A stretch of 64,000 nucleotides of DNA from Flavivirga abyssicola (GCF_030540775.2 NZ_CP141266.1:3459001-3523000); one strand, 5' to 3'. Positions 8,596-17,198 are shown, counted from the first letter of the stretch. Translations and numbers: made by a program. The notes: generated from the sequence alone by a model not told the origin.

Positions 8596-8627
8596 TCTCT
8601 CCCTTTGGGAGAGATGTCTGAAAGACA
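8596..8627 (+). repeat. Two tandem hairpins in the purC leader
   Basis: TCTCTCCC-ttt-GGGAGAGA (8596-8614, perfect 8-bp stem) is followed at once by TGTCT-gaa-AGACA (8615-8627). They end about 10 bp before the purC ATG. The text is like the flavobacterial palindromic repeat class also seen at 12757-12842; an effect on purC expression is only inference. Confidence 0.5.
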
Positions 8628-8636
8628 GAGAGGCAT

Positions 8637-9584
8637 ATGAGTAATACAATAATAGATACCAATTTCAATTTTCCAAATCAAAAAAGTGTTTACAAAGGAA
8701 AAGTAAGAGAAGTATATAATATCAATGATGATGAATTGGTTATGATTGCAACAGACAGACTTTCTGCGTTTGATGTGGTGATGCCAAAAGGAATTCCGTA
8801 TAAAGGGCAGATTTTAAATCAGATCGCTACTAAAATGATGGCTGCAACAGAAGATTTAGTGCCTAATTGGTTAACGGCCACACCAGACCCTAATGTCGCT
8901 GTAGGACATTTGTGCGATCCTTTTAAGGTAGAAATGGTTATTCGTGGCTATATGTCTGGTCATGCAGCACGAGAATATAAAGCGGGTAGACGGATGCTTT
9001 GCGGTGTACCTATGCCAGAAGGTATGAAGGAAAACGATAAATTTCCTGAGCCTATTATTACACCAGCTACTAAAGCGGAAATGGGTGGCCATGATGAGGA
9101 TATCTCCCGGGAAGATATTTTAAAACGAGGTATTGTTTCTGAGGCCGATTATGTGGTGTTAGAAGATTATACTCGTAAATTATTCCAACGTGGAAGTGAC
9201 ATTGCAGCCTCTCGCGGGCTTATTTTAGTAGATACTAAATACGAGTTTGGAAAAACTAAAGACGGACAAATTGTCCTTATTGACGAAATACACACACCGG
9301 ATTCTTCACGCTATTTTTATGCTGATGGTTATCAAGAACGTCAGGATAAAGGTGAAAGCCAAAAACAGCTTTCTAAAGAATTTGTGAGACAATGGCTTAT
9401 AGAAAATAATTTTCAAGGTTTGGAAGGGCAAACGGTGCCTTTTATGAGCGATGATTATATTGAATCTGTTAGTGAACGTTATATTGAACTTTACGAGAAT
9501 ATTACAGGCGAAACTTTTGTAAAGGCAGATGTTTCTAATATACAGGAACGTATTGGCGCTAATGTGTTGGAGTATTTAAAATAG
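8637..9584 (+). CDS. purC: Phosphoribosylaminoimidazole-succinocarboxamide synthase (SAICAR synthase)
   Basis: The 315-residue protein belongs to the longer (yeast ADE1-like) SAICAR synthase type. It shows [11 protein letters not shown] at 19-29, [36 protein letters not shown], the signature [11 protein letters not shown], and [13 protein letters not shown]. It joins CAIR and aspartate with ATP in step 8 of purine synthesis, in the cytosol. It starts at the ATG at 8637, immediately behind two hairpins, and is followed by a good terminator. All key motifs are present. Confidence 0.97.
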   Translation: MSNTIIDTNFNFPNQKSVYKGKVREVYNINDDELVMIATDRLSAFDVVMPKGIPYKGQILNQIATKMMAATEDLVPNWLTATPDPNVAVGHLCDPFKVEMVIRGYMSGHAAREYKAGRRMLCGVPMPEGMKENDKFPEPIITPATKAEMGGHDEDISREDILKRGIVSEADYVVLEDYTRKLFQRGSDIAASRGLILVDTKYEFGKTKDGQIVLIDEIHTPDSSRYFYADGYQERQDKGESQKQLSKEFVRQWLIENNFQGLEGQTVPFMSDDYIESVSERYIELYENITGETFVKADVSNIQERIGANVLEYLK

Positions 9585-9631
9585 AATTGTTTTTTAGCTA
9601 TCATTAGCTTTAGCTGATGTACTTACAGTTA

Positions 9632-9670
9632 TAAAAAGACCTTGCAAAGAAAATTCGTAAGGTCTTTTTA
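9632..9670 (+). terminator. Intrinsic terminator after purC
   Basis: An 11-bp stem (aaaaagacctt, 9633-9643, with aaggtcttttt, 9659-9669) encloses a 15-nt loop and ends in a T-run 48 bp after the purC stop. It could also serve the minus-strand gene that ends at 9801. Confidence 0.75.
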
Positions 9671-9684
9671 TAATATTCGCTTAT

Positions 9685-9816
9685 CTATTTAGGTATGGGG
9701 AAGCGTATATAACAGGTTGGATAAACGTTAATACCGTGTTCAACAATATTAGTCGCCTTAATCCATTTGGATTTTAACTTATTTCCTGAATTAGGATAAC
9801 CTAAACCGTTCTTATT
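9685..9816 (-). pseudogene. Possible shifted-frame coding remnant behind the 372-residue protein gene
   Basis: The minus strand just past, and slightly overlapping, the stop of the neighbouring gene stays open for about 44 codons in another frame. It reads KNGLGYPNSGNKLKSKWIKA and ends with CYIRFPIPK and a TAG at 9687-9685. The residue mix looks protein-like (W, C, several P and G), which hints at a lost or frameshifted C-terminal extension. A chance open frame in AT-rich DNA is also possible. No family is recognised. Confidence 0.25.
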
Positions 9817-10919
9817 GGTTTATCTTCAAGGAGTAAATTCTTATGTGCAGCAGCTCCTAAAATGGCTTTTTTAAGTTCTTCGCCAGTCAAATTTGGAAGC
9901 CTCCATTTTGTGCCAATCTTTTTAGCCATAGAATCATTTATTTTTATGTCACCAGATATTACCCCCTGTATCAACCAACTATTTTGAGTATCCTCTATTG
10001 TATCTACTAATGATCGATAAAATCCTGTAGTAGCATGCCTAACCATTTCAGCTTTATTTTTAATATTTTCCTGTTCATCCTTGCTGTCTTTAACTTCACT
10101 CATCACCTTATCTGCATAGCCCTGCGGGTTTAATAGTTCTACAAGTACACTTTCTAATACACTATTTGCAGGAAGATTTCCAGATTTCCCATCTGCTTGA
10201 GATGCAATTTCCGTAGTTTTATTTTTATCCCAAACGGTATATGCATCTGTGCCCAAACCGAGCGACTTAATGCTTGGTCCCATGGCTCCTGTTATTGGTA
10301 TATTTAAACCACCGGTAGCGAGTTTTTCCTTTAGTACACTTATAACAGAATCAGAATCGTCATGTTCTGTCCCTTTTCCAGCATAACAAGATGTGAATCT
10401 TATACTTTTTATATCTTTCTTTAATCCCTTTACATCATTGGTTAAAAAAGAGGCTATTTCATCACCAGAATATTCTCCTGATGACCCTATGCCTCCATGT
10501 GCAACAATTGCCAAAGACTCGTCTTCTGTCATTTTCGAAAAATTGGAATCCTTTAACAATTCTACAGGCCCTCCCGCTATATTTATACCATAGTCAATAG
10601 AAGTTAACTCTACAAAGTTTTTAGTCATCGCATTTTTTGCAAGAGCAACCCTTCTCTGAATAACGTTAGTATTATTATTTTCTTTTGTTTGTAATGGCGG
10701 CGATATTTTGATAGTATGGTTGTCGGCTATTTCTTGTAATTGGGTAACTTTTTTAGTTTGTGAACTATTGCTTGCTGTCTCCTGCAGTTTTCTTTGCGTA
10801 ATGGCTTCAGGTCTGTTGTCTAGGAACTGAGAGGTAAACGGCTGTTTTTGATCATTCCTTGTGTTAGTTGATACTGAGCGTTTTTGGTTTTCTTGATTTT
10901 TACCTGCGTGTGCTTGCAT
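9801..10919 (-). CDS. Protein with eCIS/DUF4157-type leader and a clan CD cysteine peptidase-like domain
   Basis: Residues 1-90 carry the leader typical of Bacteroidota proteins linked to extracellular contractile injection systems: FLDNRPEAITQRKLQETASN (33-51), the echo LQEIADN (61-67) and VIQRR (86-90). In DUF4157 proteins this leader precedes an HExxH zinc-peptidase module, which is absent here. Instead LAIVAHGGIG has His141-Gly142, SSGEYSGDEIASFL follows, and IRFTSCYAGKG has Cys178. That order (HG, then a strand ending in Cys) is the clan CD pattern of caspases and C80 self-processing domains. Residues 260-372 are a helical tail of unknown fold. No injection-system structural gene is in the window. 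The leader is seen; peptidase activity and cargo status are inferred. Confidence 0.6.
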   Translation of the reverse strand: MQAHAGKNQENQKRSVSTNTRNDQKQPFTSQFLDNRPEAITQRKLQETASNSSQTKKVTQLQEIADNHTIKISPPLQTKENNNTNVIQRRVALAKNAMTKNFVELTSIDYGINIAGGPVELLKDSNFSKMTEDESLAIVAHGGIGSSGEYSGDEIASFLTNDVKGLKKDIKSIRFTSCYAGKGTEHDDSDSVISVLKEKLATGGLNIPITGAMGPSIKSLGLGTDAYTVWDKNKTTEIASQADGKSGNLPANSVLESVLVELLNPQGYADKVMSEVKDSKDEQENIKNKAEMVRHATTGFYRSLVDTIEDTQNSWLIQGVISGDIKINDSMAKKIGTKWRLPNLTGEELKKAILGAAAHKNLLLEDKPIRTV

Positions 10920-11114
10920 GACTTATTTCTTTCGAGTTGCACTTATTGTTTATAATGGTTTTGCATATGAAATATAGCGTATAAAAACCACTAACTTTTC
11001 AAATTACCTCGGAACTAAATTTTTTCTAAATTTAGTTTTCCTCTATAAATATAGTTAAATTAAAAATAAGGAGTTTTTCTTAAAAAGCTAGCAATCAAGT
11101 TATAAATTCGTTAT

Positions 11115-11140
11115 AAGAATCAGTATAAGTGATTCTTTTT
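11115..11140 (-). terminator. Hairpin downstream of the sigma factor gene
   Basis: An 8-bp stem (aagaatca, 11115-11122, with tgattctt, 11130-11137) and a 7-nt loop lie 36 bp past the sigma gene stop. The T-run is on the plus-strand side, so termination on the minus strand is uncertain. Confidence 0.4.
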
Positions 11141-11172
11141 AAATAGCACAGGTCAAATAATTCTCATTTTAT

Positions 11173-12027
11173 CTATAATTCGAAAACATCCTGTATTGCT
11201 TTAGAGGACAAGACATTTTTAATAAATTGAGGCTTGTCTTTTTGCTCTTGAAAGTATTGACTTTGATATAGTTTCTGATATTTTGAATGCCCCAAATTAT
11301 CAAATAATTCTACTTTTTTTGAAACTAGATTGTCAATTTTAGATATGATGTCTTTTTGAAATTGTAAATTTTCAGGATTTACATACCCCTTTTTTATAAA
11401 CCCTACAGTTTTACGAGCACACCTACAGGGGTTTGAAGTATTTATTAGTCCACATTTATTATTCATAAAACCATACAATTGCTCTCTGGTTCTACTCAAT
11501 CTTTTTCTGAAATTAGCTTTTGAAATCTCCATAACCTCACTACCTATAGTATGTGGCAATTCAAACAATTCTCCCAACACATAAACCAATCGTTGTTCTG
11601 GGGTTAAACAAAGTAACATCCCTTTCATACATGTTAGTTTCGCTTCTTCAATAACCTCTTTTTTATTGTCTTCTTCAAACTCTTCATCTTCTATAGAATC
11701 TAACCCTTGCGCATATTCTACCCAAGGAATAGTATGGTAATACTCTTTTTTTCTTTTACTATTCAGAAATTGATTTTTTAAAATGCGATACACCCAGGTT
11801 CTAAATTCACTTCTTTGTTCAAATTTATGAAGGTTTATAGCTGCTTTTATTAAGGTTTCTTGTGTTAAGTCATTAGCATCATCAGCATTAGTCGTTAAAT
11901 TTAAGGCTATATTGTAAATCCAGGTTTGATGCTTTGTAAGCAAGTATTCTAGAGCTAGTTTATTACCAGAAACACTTAAAGAACATAAGATAGAATCGTC
12001 TGTATTAATGGTTATTTCGGTTTTCAT
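11173..12027 (-). CDS. RNA polymerase ECF-type sigma factor with Cys-rich C-terminal extension
   Basis: Region 2 is visible as NADDANDLTQETLIKAAINL and FRTWVYRILKNQFLNSKRK. Region 4 is LTPEQRLVYVLGELFELPHT with the helix ISKANFRKRLSRTREQLYGF. After region 4 an about 90-residue extension holds a cysteine cluster (Cys192, Cys201 and Cys203 from the ATG) in KCGLINTSNPCRCARKT, which could bind metal or sense redox state. The ATG at 12027 (MKTEITINTDDSIL) was chosen; the longer frame from 12087 adds a stretch unlike sigma factors. No anti-sigma gene is adjacent. The NTF2-fold lipoprotein gene upstream on the same strand may belong to its unit or regulon. Confidence 0.88.
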   Translation of the reverse strand: MKTEITINTDDSILCSLSVSGNKLALEYLLTKHQTWIYNIALNLTTNADDANDLTQETLIKAAINLHKFEQRSEFRTWVYRILKNQFLNSKRKKEYYHTIPWVEYAQGLDSIEDEEFEEDNKKEVIEEAKLTCMKGMLLCLTPEQRLVYVLGELFELPHTIGSEVMEISKANFRKRLSRTREQLYGFMNNKCGLINTSNPCRCARKTVGFIKKGYVNPENLQFQKDIISKIDNLVSKKVELFDNLGHSKYQKLYQSQYFQEQKDKPQFIKNVLSSKAIQDVFEL

Positions 12028-12139
12028 ATATTCAAGTTTTAAAAAAATAAAGACAGGTACAATACCCGTAAGTATTATACCTATCAATAATAATACAAAT
12101 TACTCTAAATTTGTATAACTAGATAATTGTAATAAAGTT

Positions 12140-12637
12140 TTAACCTTTTTTGTTAAGTAAATTGTCTCCGTAAGGATTGTCTAAAACCATCAACCATTTA
12201 CCATTTTTTTGTTTCCGTAATACAACAATTGATAACCCTTTCTGCTTTATTATTGAACCATCTGGAGCCAGTGCTTCCATTGACCAAGGATTAATGTGTG
12301 TAGCAATGTTCCCACTGATATAAACTTCATGCCCATGAAAAGCAAAATTAGGACTTACTTCCATAAGCTCTAAAAACTTTTTTCGAATAATCTCTTCCTT
12401 TGATTCTGGTTTTTCAGGTTCAAATACAATAACTGCGTGCTTTTCATAGGTAGACATAACGCCTTTTATGTCTTTGTTTTTTAATGAAGTAACCATTTTT
12501 TCAATTACTTTTAAAACATCATTTTTTTCTTGAGTCATTTTTTTGTGTTCTTGGCAGCTTCCTAATGTAAATACACTTATAAAAGCTAAGGTTAATAATT
12601 TTGTTAATTGCTTTTTTAAGGTTTCCCTTATTGGCAT
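12140..12637 (-). CDS. NTF2-like (SnoaL/DUF4440-type) lipoprotein
   Basis: From the ATG at 12637 the protein begins with a lipoprotein signal (TKLLTLAFISVFTLGSC, lipobox cysteine 28). The mature part is an NTF2-like fold: EKMVTSLKNKDIKGVMSTYE, a strand with AVIVFEPEKPES, IATHINPWSMEALAPDGSI, and the closing KNGKWLMVLDNPYG. Such proteins bind small molecules or act as accessory domains; nothing here fixes a ligand. An upstream ATG at 12673 would add 12 polar residues (poly-Q/K) that look like leader RNA, so the later ATG was preferred. It sits about 110 bp upstream of the ECF sigma gene on the same strand. Confidence 0.75.
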   Translation of the reverse strand: MPIRETLKKQLTKLLTLAFISVFTLGSCQEHKKMTQEKNDVLKVIEKMVTSLKNKDIKGVMSTYEKHAVIVFEPEKPESKEEIIRKKFLELMEVSPNFAFHGHEVYISGNIATHINPWSMEALAPDGSIIKQKGLSIVVLRKQKNGKWLMVLDNPYGDNLLNKKG

Positions 12638-12756
12638 TTTAATTTTTTGTTGTTGTAAATTTTGATCGACCATTTATGTGTAATTTTATAACGTTCGATA
12701 CTTAGACACAGAAAAAAGGGACGTGTGACAGTAAGGTATTTTTAATTTAAAATTCT

Positions 12757-12842
12757 CCGACCTTTGTGTCGGGGTTTCCTATTCACCTTTCCTTTGGAGA
12801 GGTCAGAACTGCCTTTTTTGGTAGTTCTGGGAGAGGCGAAAT
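12757..12842. repeat. Cluster of three tandem palindromes (intergenic repeat)
   Basis: The 315-bp gap 12638-12952 holds no gene but has three hairpins in a row. They are CCGAC/GTCGG (12757-12772), a 7-bp CCTTTCC/GGAGAGG stem (about 12786-12802), and CAGAACTGCC/GGTAGTTCTG (12804-12829, one mismatch). The wording resembles the hairpins before purC. They may also act as a terminator for the lipid A deacylase gene's divergent neighbourhood. Confidence 0.5.
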
Positions 12843-12952
12843 ACAGGGTTTTGATTTTTGACTAGAAAGCTAAAAGCCTGATCTCAAATTAAATTGGTAT
12901 GACTTAGAAATAAATGAGTAAATTCTGTTTTTTCAGAGTTTAAAATTTGGAG

Positions 12953-14215
12953 TTATTTATTTCTGGATTTTAAAATTTTTATATAGCCTATGGCTAATTC
13001 TGTGAAATCTGCTTGTCCTAAATTTGAATTTATAAAAGCTCCTAAGTAAAGATTATTAACAGGTTTTTTAGCAGTTCCTATAACATAATATTTTAGTCCA
13101 AATCGAGCAGATATTGTGCGTTTAATCTTGAAGTAAGACTCACCGACATCACCAAGTCTATAATTACCACCACTTTCTGTGATAATTTTGGGAACATCTC
13201 CCCAACCTTGATTAATGCGCCAGTCAATTTTATATGCAGGTTTAAAAATATTTATACCAACTTGTAAATCTATTCCGAAATGATTTAATAACAATTCACT
13301 ATTGGCTGTTATGCCAATATTTAAAGCATTAGTAAATGCATTAGACCTTAAGTCTGAAAATTCTCTACCGTTTTGCACAAGAGATTCATTATTTGAAATA
13401 TAATCGTAATATGCTTGATAAAATCTAAAATATGCACCTAAGCCAAGTTTTAATGTGTTGTTGTATATTTTGCCATACTCTCCCGACATAGTATATACAC
13501 TTTTTTTATCATCAAAAGCTTGAGAAAGTACATGTATCCCATAACCAGAACGTATTGAGAAATAATCTGAAATAGTCTTTTTTGGTATTTTTACAGGTTG
13601 TGCCGAATTTTTTAATGAATTTTTAGAGGTGTTTATTTCTAATCCAAGGCTAATTAGAAAAGAGTTATAACCTTGGTTGGGTAATCTTGTATGTCCGTTA
13701 GAATGATGGGTATATCCAGCTCCAACCCGCCAATTAACGTGATCATATTTCATTAAATTATAATACATAAATAATCTAAAAGACCAAGTTAAGTCTGTAG
13801 ATATCGCTTTATTAAATTCGTTTGTAATCGGGTGGTATTTTTTAGTGACATAAGAAATTCCCGTACCTACGTGGAGATTTATGTTTTTAGATTTAAAAGC
13901 ATTGAATTCTAAGAAAGGTTGTATTGTAAAAATCTCTCCTAGATTGGTTTTATTGGCTAAATCTGTATATCCTAAACTTATACCTGCTTTTGAGGTTTTT
14001 AAATAGGAAGCCCATTCTTGTGTGTGTGTTGTGTGATGCCACCCTAAACTTATAAAGGCTTGTTTTTGAAGCCCTCTATCAGGAAAGCCTGTATTTGGTT
14101 CTCCTGTAATGCCAATAAGAATTTCAGGAGTGATGCTAAAAATATTGGAATTGTTTTCTTGCCCCTTTGAAATTAAAACACTTAATAACATTAGGAAAGT
14201 AAGTTTGTTTGTCAT
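12953..14215 (-). CDS. Acyloxyacyl hydrolase / PagL-like lipid A deacylase family outer-membrane protein
   Basis: The 420-residue protein has a signal peptide (MTNKLTFLMLLSVLISKGQ) and alternating beta-barrel strands. The PagL signature lies in VGAGYTHHSNGHTRLPNQGY, with His170 and Ser172 as the likely catalytic His and Ser; the acidic partner is not clear. PagL removes the 3-O-acyl chain from lipid A in the outer membrane. The classical enzyme is about 170 residues, while here a second, also strand-rich half (about 215-420) follows, so the barrel or its function may be extended. The gene is monocistronic on the minus strand. The family is fairly certain; the substrate is not. Confidence 0.75.
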   Translation of the reverse strand: MTNKLTFLMLLSVLISKGQENNSNIFSITPEILIGITGEPNTGFPDRGLQKQAFISLGWHHTTHTQEWASYLKTSKAGISLGYTDLANKTNLGEIFTIQPFLEFNAFKSKNINLHVGTGISYVTKKYHPITNEFNKAISTDLTWSFRLFMYYNLMKYDHVNWRVGAGYTHHSNGHTRLPNQGYNSFLISLGLEINTSKNSLKNSAQPVKIPKKTISDYFSIRSGYGIHVLSQAFDDKKSVYTMSGEYGKIYNNTLKLGLGAYFRFYQAYYDYISNNESLVQNGREFSDLRSNAFTNALNIGITANSELLLNHFGIDLQVGINIFKPAYKIDWRINQGWGDVPKIITESGGNYRLGDVGESYFKIKRTISARFGLKYYVIGTAKKPVNNLYLGAFINSNLGQADFTELAIGYIKILKSRNK

Positions 14216-14588
14216 GAATAAAAATTATGAGAGATAGGATTGGTTAGGGTGAGGTTTAATCTATAATTTATGTTTAATTTTTAATCCACCTTAATTTTAG
14301 ACGAGAGTAGTTATACAATAAATGATAATGATGAAATTATATATTTGTTAACAAATCTAGGGAGTTTTTAATAAACTAAAAACTATTTATAAGGACTTGT
14401 GTGTATTTGGGTTGTTTCAGAGGGCTATATTCTAACTTATTATGGATAACTCAAAACTGTTACAGGCTCTAAAAAATGAGTAACAAATAATAATCTTTTC
14501 CTTTACTGATATAAAAGTTTCTACTTCGTAATATTTTTTGCAAACAGAGTATATTCGTTAATCTGTGGAACGATTAGATTCTAAGAAC
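14216..14588. other. Gene-free interval of 373 bp
   Basis: No coding frame, hairpin of note or repeat was recognised. It lies upstream of the lipid A deacylase gene (minus) and downstream of the serine hydrolase gene, so it should hold the deacylase promoter, but no clear TAnnTTTG box was found on the minus strand. Confidence 0.5.
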
Positions 14589-15689
14589 TCATTTTCTAGC
14601 TTTTACAAAAATATCTACAATACGTTCAATGGTTTTACCATAGTTAACATTCGATGAGTTAGACAAAGCAATAATAACAAGCTTCTCTTTTGGAAAAATT
14701 TCAAATTTTGTAATACCACCAACAGAACCACCATCATGCCCAAAACCTTTTAGTTTTTTTCTTTTAATAATACCCCAGCCAATACCATAGCCCGTTTTTT
14801 TACCAATGGATAATTTTTGAGATTTTGTAAACTCCTTGATGATCTCACCTGAAAGAAATTCTTTTTCAATCATGGCGTTTCCAAATTTTATTAAATCATG
14901 AGTCGTAGATATGAATCCGCCACCAGCCCATTTGTAGCTATTGTCTACATATGTTGCATTCTTAATAGTGTTAGAGGCATCAATCTGATAAAATGACGCT
15001 CTATTTCTAATAATATCTTCATTTTTATCAGCATATGTAGCATGCATATTCAGTTTAGAAAAGATTTCGTGCTTCATAAAATCTAAAAATGAAACGCCAC
15101 TTGCGCCTTCAACAGCTGCACTTAGTAAGTTAAAGCCATATGAAGAATAAGAATAACGTCTACCTGGTTTAAATAATAAGGAATCGTTTTTAAAAATATC
15201 TAAACCAGATTTAACCGTGCTGTATTTTTTTGCCGAAGTATATTCTGAATTTCTATAATGTCTAATACCTGCAATATGCCCAGCAATTTGTCTTACAGTA
15301 ACGGGATATTTCTTGTTTGGGAAGTACGGAACATATGTCTGAATGGTTGAATCTAAACTTAACTTACCGCTTTCAATTAATTTACCAAGAGCTGTGGATG
15401 TTAGTGGTTTTGATACGCTACCAATCCTAAAAAGGGTTTCTCCTGAGCTGACAGGTACTTGATGCTCTATGTCTGCATACCCAAAGCCTTCAGACCATAC
15501 AATATCGCCATCAATAGAAAGGGCTATATCTATCCCGGGAATGTTCTGCGTTTGTTGTAATGAGTCAATGATACGATGTGCTTTGAATATAGCTGAAGCA
15601 TATTTAATGTTTTTAATATTCTGACATGTACTTTTAGTTCCAATTAAAAATGGAATTAAGAATATTGAAAGCTTAAATAGAAATCTCAT
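14589..15689 (-). CDS. Secreted serine hydrolase of the beta-lactamase (class C/AmpC-like) family
   Basis: From the ATG at 15689 the protein has a hydrophobic signal (RFLFKLSIFLIPFLIGTKST). The SxxK motif is Ser91-Val-Ser-Lys94 (LFRIGSVSKPLTSTALGKLI). The middle motif region is YSYSSYGFNLLSAAVEG, a Tyr-Ser-Ser variant of YxN, and the third motif is HDGGSVGG. These hydrolases include DD-peptidases, esterases and LACTB-like proteases; true beta-lactamase activity is not implied. It probably forms an operon with the TfoX-like and DUF1624 genes upstream. The TTG at 15698 would only add three residues. Confidence 0.88.
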   Translation of the reverse strand: MRFLFKLSIFLIPFLIGTKSTCQNIKNIKYASAIFKAHRIIDSLQQTQNIPGIDIALSIDGDIVWSEGFGYADIEHQVPVSSGETLFRIGSVSKPLTSTALGKLIESGKLSLDSTIQTYVPYFPNKKYPVTVRQIAGHIAGIRHYRNSEYTSAKKYSTVKSGLDIFKNDSLLFKPGRRYSYSSYGFNLLSAAVEGASGVSFLDFMKHEIFSKLNMHATYADKNEDIIRNRASFYQIDASNTIKNATYVDNSYKWAGGGFISTTHDLIKFGNAMIEKEFLSGEIIKEFTKSQKLSIGKKTGYGIGWGIIKRKKLKGFGHDGGSVGGITKFEIFPKEKLVIIALSNSSNVNYGKTIERIVDIFVKARK

Positions 15690-15730
15690 AGATTGCAATT
15701 GTATAGATAGAAGACTTTGTCGGAAAAGAA

Positions 15731-16105
15731 TTATTTAGCTTTCTTTTTTTTCGGTTTACTTGCTTTTGCCAATGGATTAAAATGGATACATAAATCTAAC
15801 CAATAGGATAAATCATCATCATTATCAAAGCCATCTGGTGTTACAAAAATATAGCCTTTCATAGGGCGTCCGGTAAAATCCATAGGCAAGCATTCTGGTT
15901 TTTTAAGTTCGGTTTCATAAACAGATTCTCCAATACGTGCCATTAATAAACTATCTCCATATTTTTTATCAATATGAATGCCGCAAAGCATTTTATTGTC
16001 TAACTTGAAACATAAACCTCCCATCATTTTTAATTCTGTAAAGTGGGTTCGTTTTTCTTTTAATTGTTGCCGTATTCTATCAGCTAAATACTCATCATAA
16101 GCCAT
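15731..16105 (-). CDS. TfoX/Sxy family N-terminal domain protein
   Basis: The 124-residue protein matches the stand-alone TfoX N-terminal domain: YDEYLADRIRQQL, FTELKMMGGLCFKLDNKMLC, LLMARIGESVYE, the PMDFTGRPMKGYIFVTPDG stretch, and a Lys-rich tail (KASKPKKKKAK). In gamma-proteobacteria the full protein switches on competence, but in Bacteroidota short versions have no proven role. It starts 4 nt downstream of the DUF1624 gene, so the two share a transcript. Confidence 0.85.
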   Translation of the reverse strand: MAYDEYLADRIRQQLKEKRTHFTELKMMGGLCFKLDNKMLCGIHIDKKYGDSLLMARIGESVYETELKKPECLPMDFTGRPMKGYIFVTPDGFDNDDDLSYWLDLCIHFNPLAKASKPKKKKAK

Positions 16106-16109
16106 AATT

Positions 16110-17198
16110 TTAATTTTTAAAACGATTAATTAATTTTCGATTCATATTATATACAAACGTATTTGTTTTTGCATAATGAAATGATATAAAGCAGACTACA
16201 ATTACAAACAGAATGGCTCCAACAATAGCTTCGGTTGGATTTAAAGTCTGATTTAAAAAACGCTTTAGTCCGTAACTTGTAAAGCTTCCAAATAAAATTA
16301 TAAAATGTATCACATAAATAGATAGTGTTTTTTCTCCTATTCGAGCAATAATAGACTGTTTTAAAAAACGCTCTAGGGCATAAAACAAACCAAATAGCAC
16401 TAACACATTTCCTAAACGCGTAAACAGATAATTATAACTGGCACTTAATTTTAATAATTCAATACTGGTTATGCTATGTAGTTTTAAAAGTAACCAAGAC
16501 GAATAATTAATAAGAAAATAACCGACTATAAAGAACGTAATAACTGTGCATAGTTTAAAACGGTTTCTATGCACATGTCTAAAAAATACGGTAGATATAA
16601 AAGCACCAAAAGCAGAATAACCAAACCAAGGTAAAATGGTAAAAACGGAACCATTAACCTTTGTCATATAATTAGCAATAGGAAGTGGTAAATTATCTAT
16701 GACCAAATCTCTGTATAACGGTTCGGAAACAAAACAAAGACAACCTAATGAAAAAAGAATAATTGAAAAAATGTAGCTATAATGTTTGAATAAGATGTGT
16801 AAAGAAACTAAAATAATAAGCGATAAACCGATGCACTGTAATACGTCAATTACAAAAAAGTAAGAACTAAAGTAGCCACTAAGCCAACTTACTAAATTAA
16901 TACGAAGACTATAACCAATTCCTATAAGTAAAAGCCCTCTAAAAAAACCTTTTTTTATTCTTGGCTGATCATCATTTTTAGAATGTGCACGTAACAATAA
17001 ATACGTAAAAACTAAACCAGAAATGGTGAAAAAGGTAGGTGCTGTAATGCCTCTAAAATAAGACCATATATTATAAGCTATACTAGTAGTGTCTCTATAA
17101 ACAGGGTCGATTAATGTATCGATAAAATGCCCTTGTAGCATCATTAATATCGCAAATGCTCTAACAGCATCAATAAAATACAAACGATTAGATTGCAA
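16110..17198 (-). CDS. DUF1624 / heparan-alpha-glucosaminide N-acetyltransferase-like membrane protein
   Basis: The 362-residue protein has about ten membrane helices. The N-terminus RLYFIDAVRAFAILMMLQGH, with Asp and His at the first helix, and FRGITAPTFFTISGLVFTYL are typical of the DUF1624/acyltransferase-3-like group that moves acetyl groups across a membrane. The target is unknown. Only a TTG at 17198 offers a start near the conserved N-terminus; the next Met is inside helix 1. It appears to be the first gene of a three-gene unit with TfoX and serine hydrolase genes. Confidence 0.8.
   Translation of the reverse strand: MQSNRLYFIDAVRAFAILMMLQGHFIDTLIDPVYRDTTSIAYNIWSYFRGITAPTFFTISGLVFTYLLLRAHSKNDDQPRIKKGFFRGLLLIGIGYSLRINLVSWLSGYFSSYFFVIDVLQCIGLSLIILVSLHILFKHYSYIFSIILFSLGCLCFVSEPLYRDLVIDNLPLPIANYMTKVNGSVFTILPWFGYSAFGAFISTVFFRHVHRNRFKLCTVITFFIVGYFLINYSSWLLLKLHSITSIELLKLSASYNYLFTRLGNVLVLFGLFYALERFLKQSIIARIGEKTLSIYVIHFIILFGSFTSYGLKRFLNQTLNPTEAIVGAILFVIVVCFISFHYAKTNTFVYNMNRKLINRFKN

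Noticed and set aside
11173-12087. Longer version of the sigma factor starting at 12087
   Set aside because: The added residues are a hydrophobic stretch not found in sigma factors; the ATG at 12027 fits better.
14340-14347. TATATTTG on the plus strand in the gap before the serine hydrolase gene
   Set aside because: It matches the -7 consensus but no plus-strand gene follows it, so it is taken as chance in AT-rich DNA.
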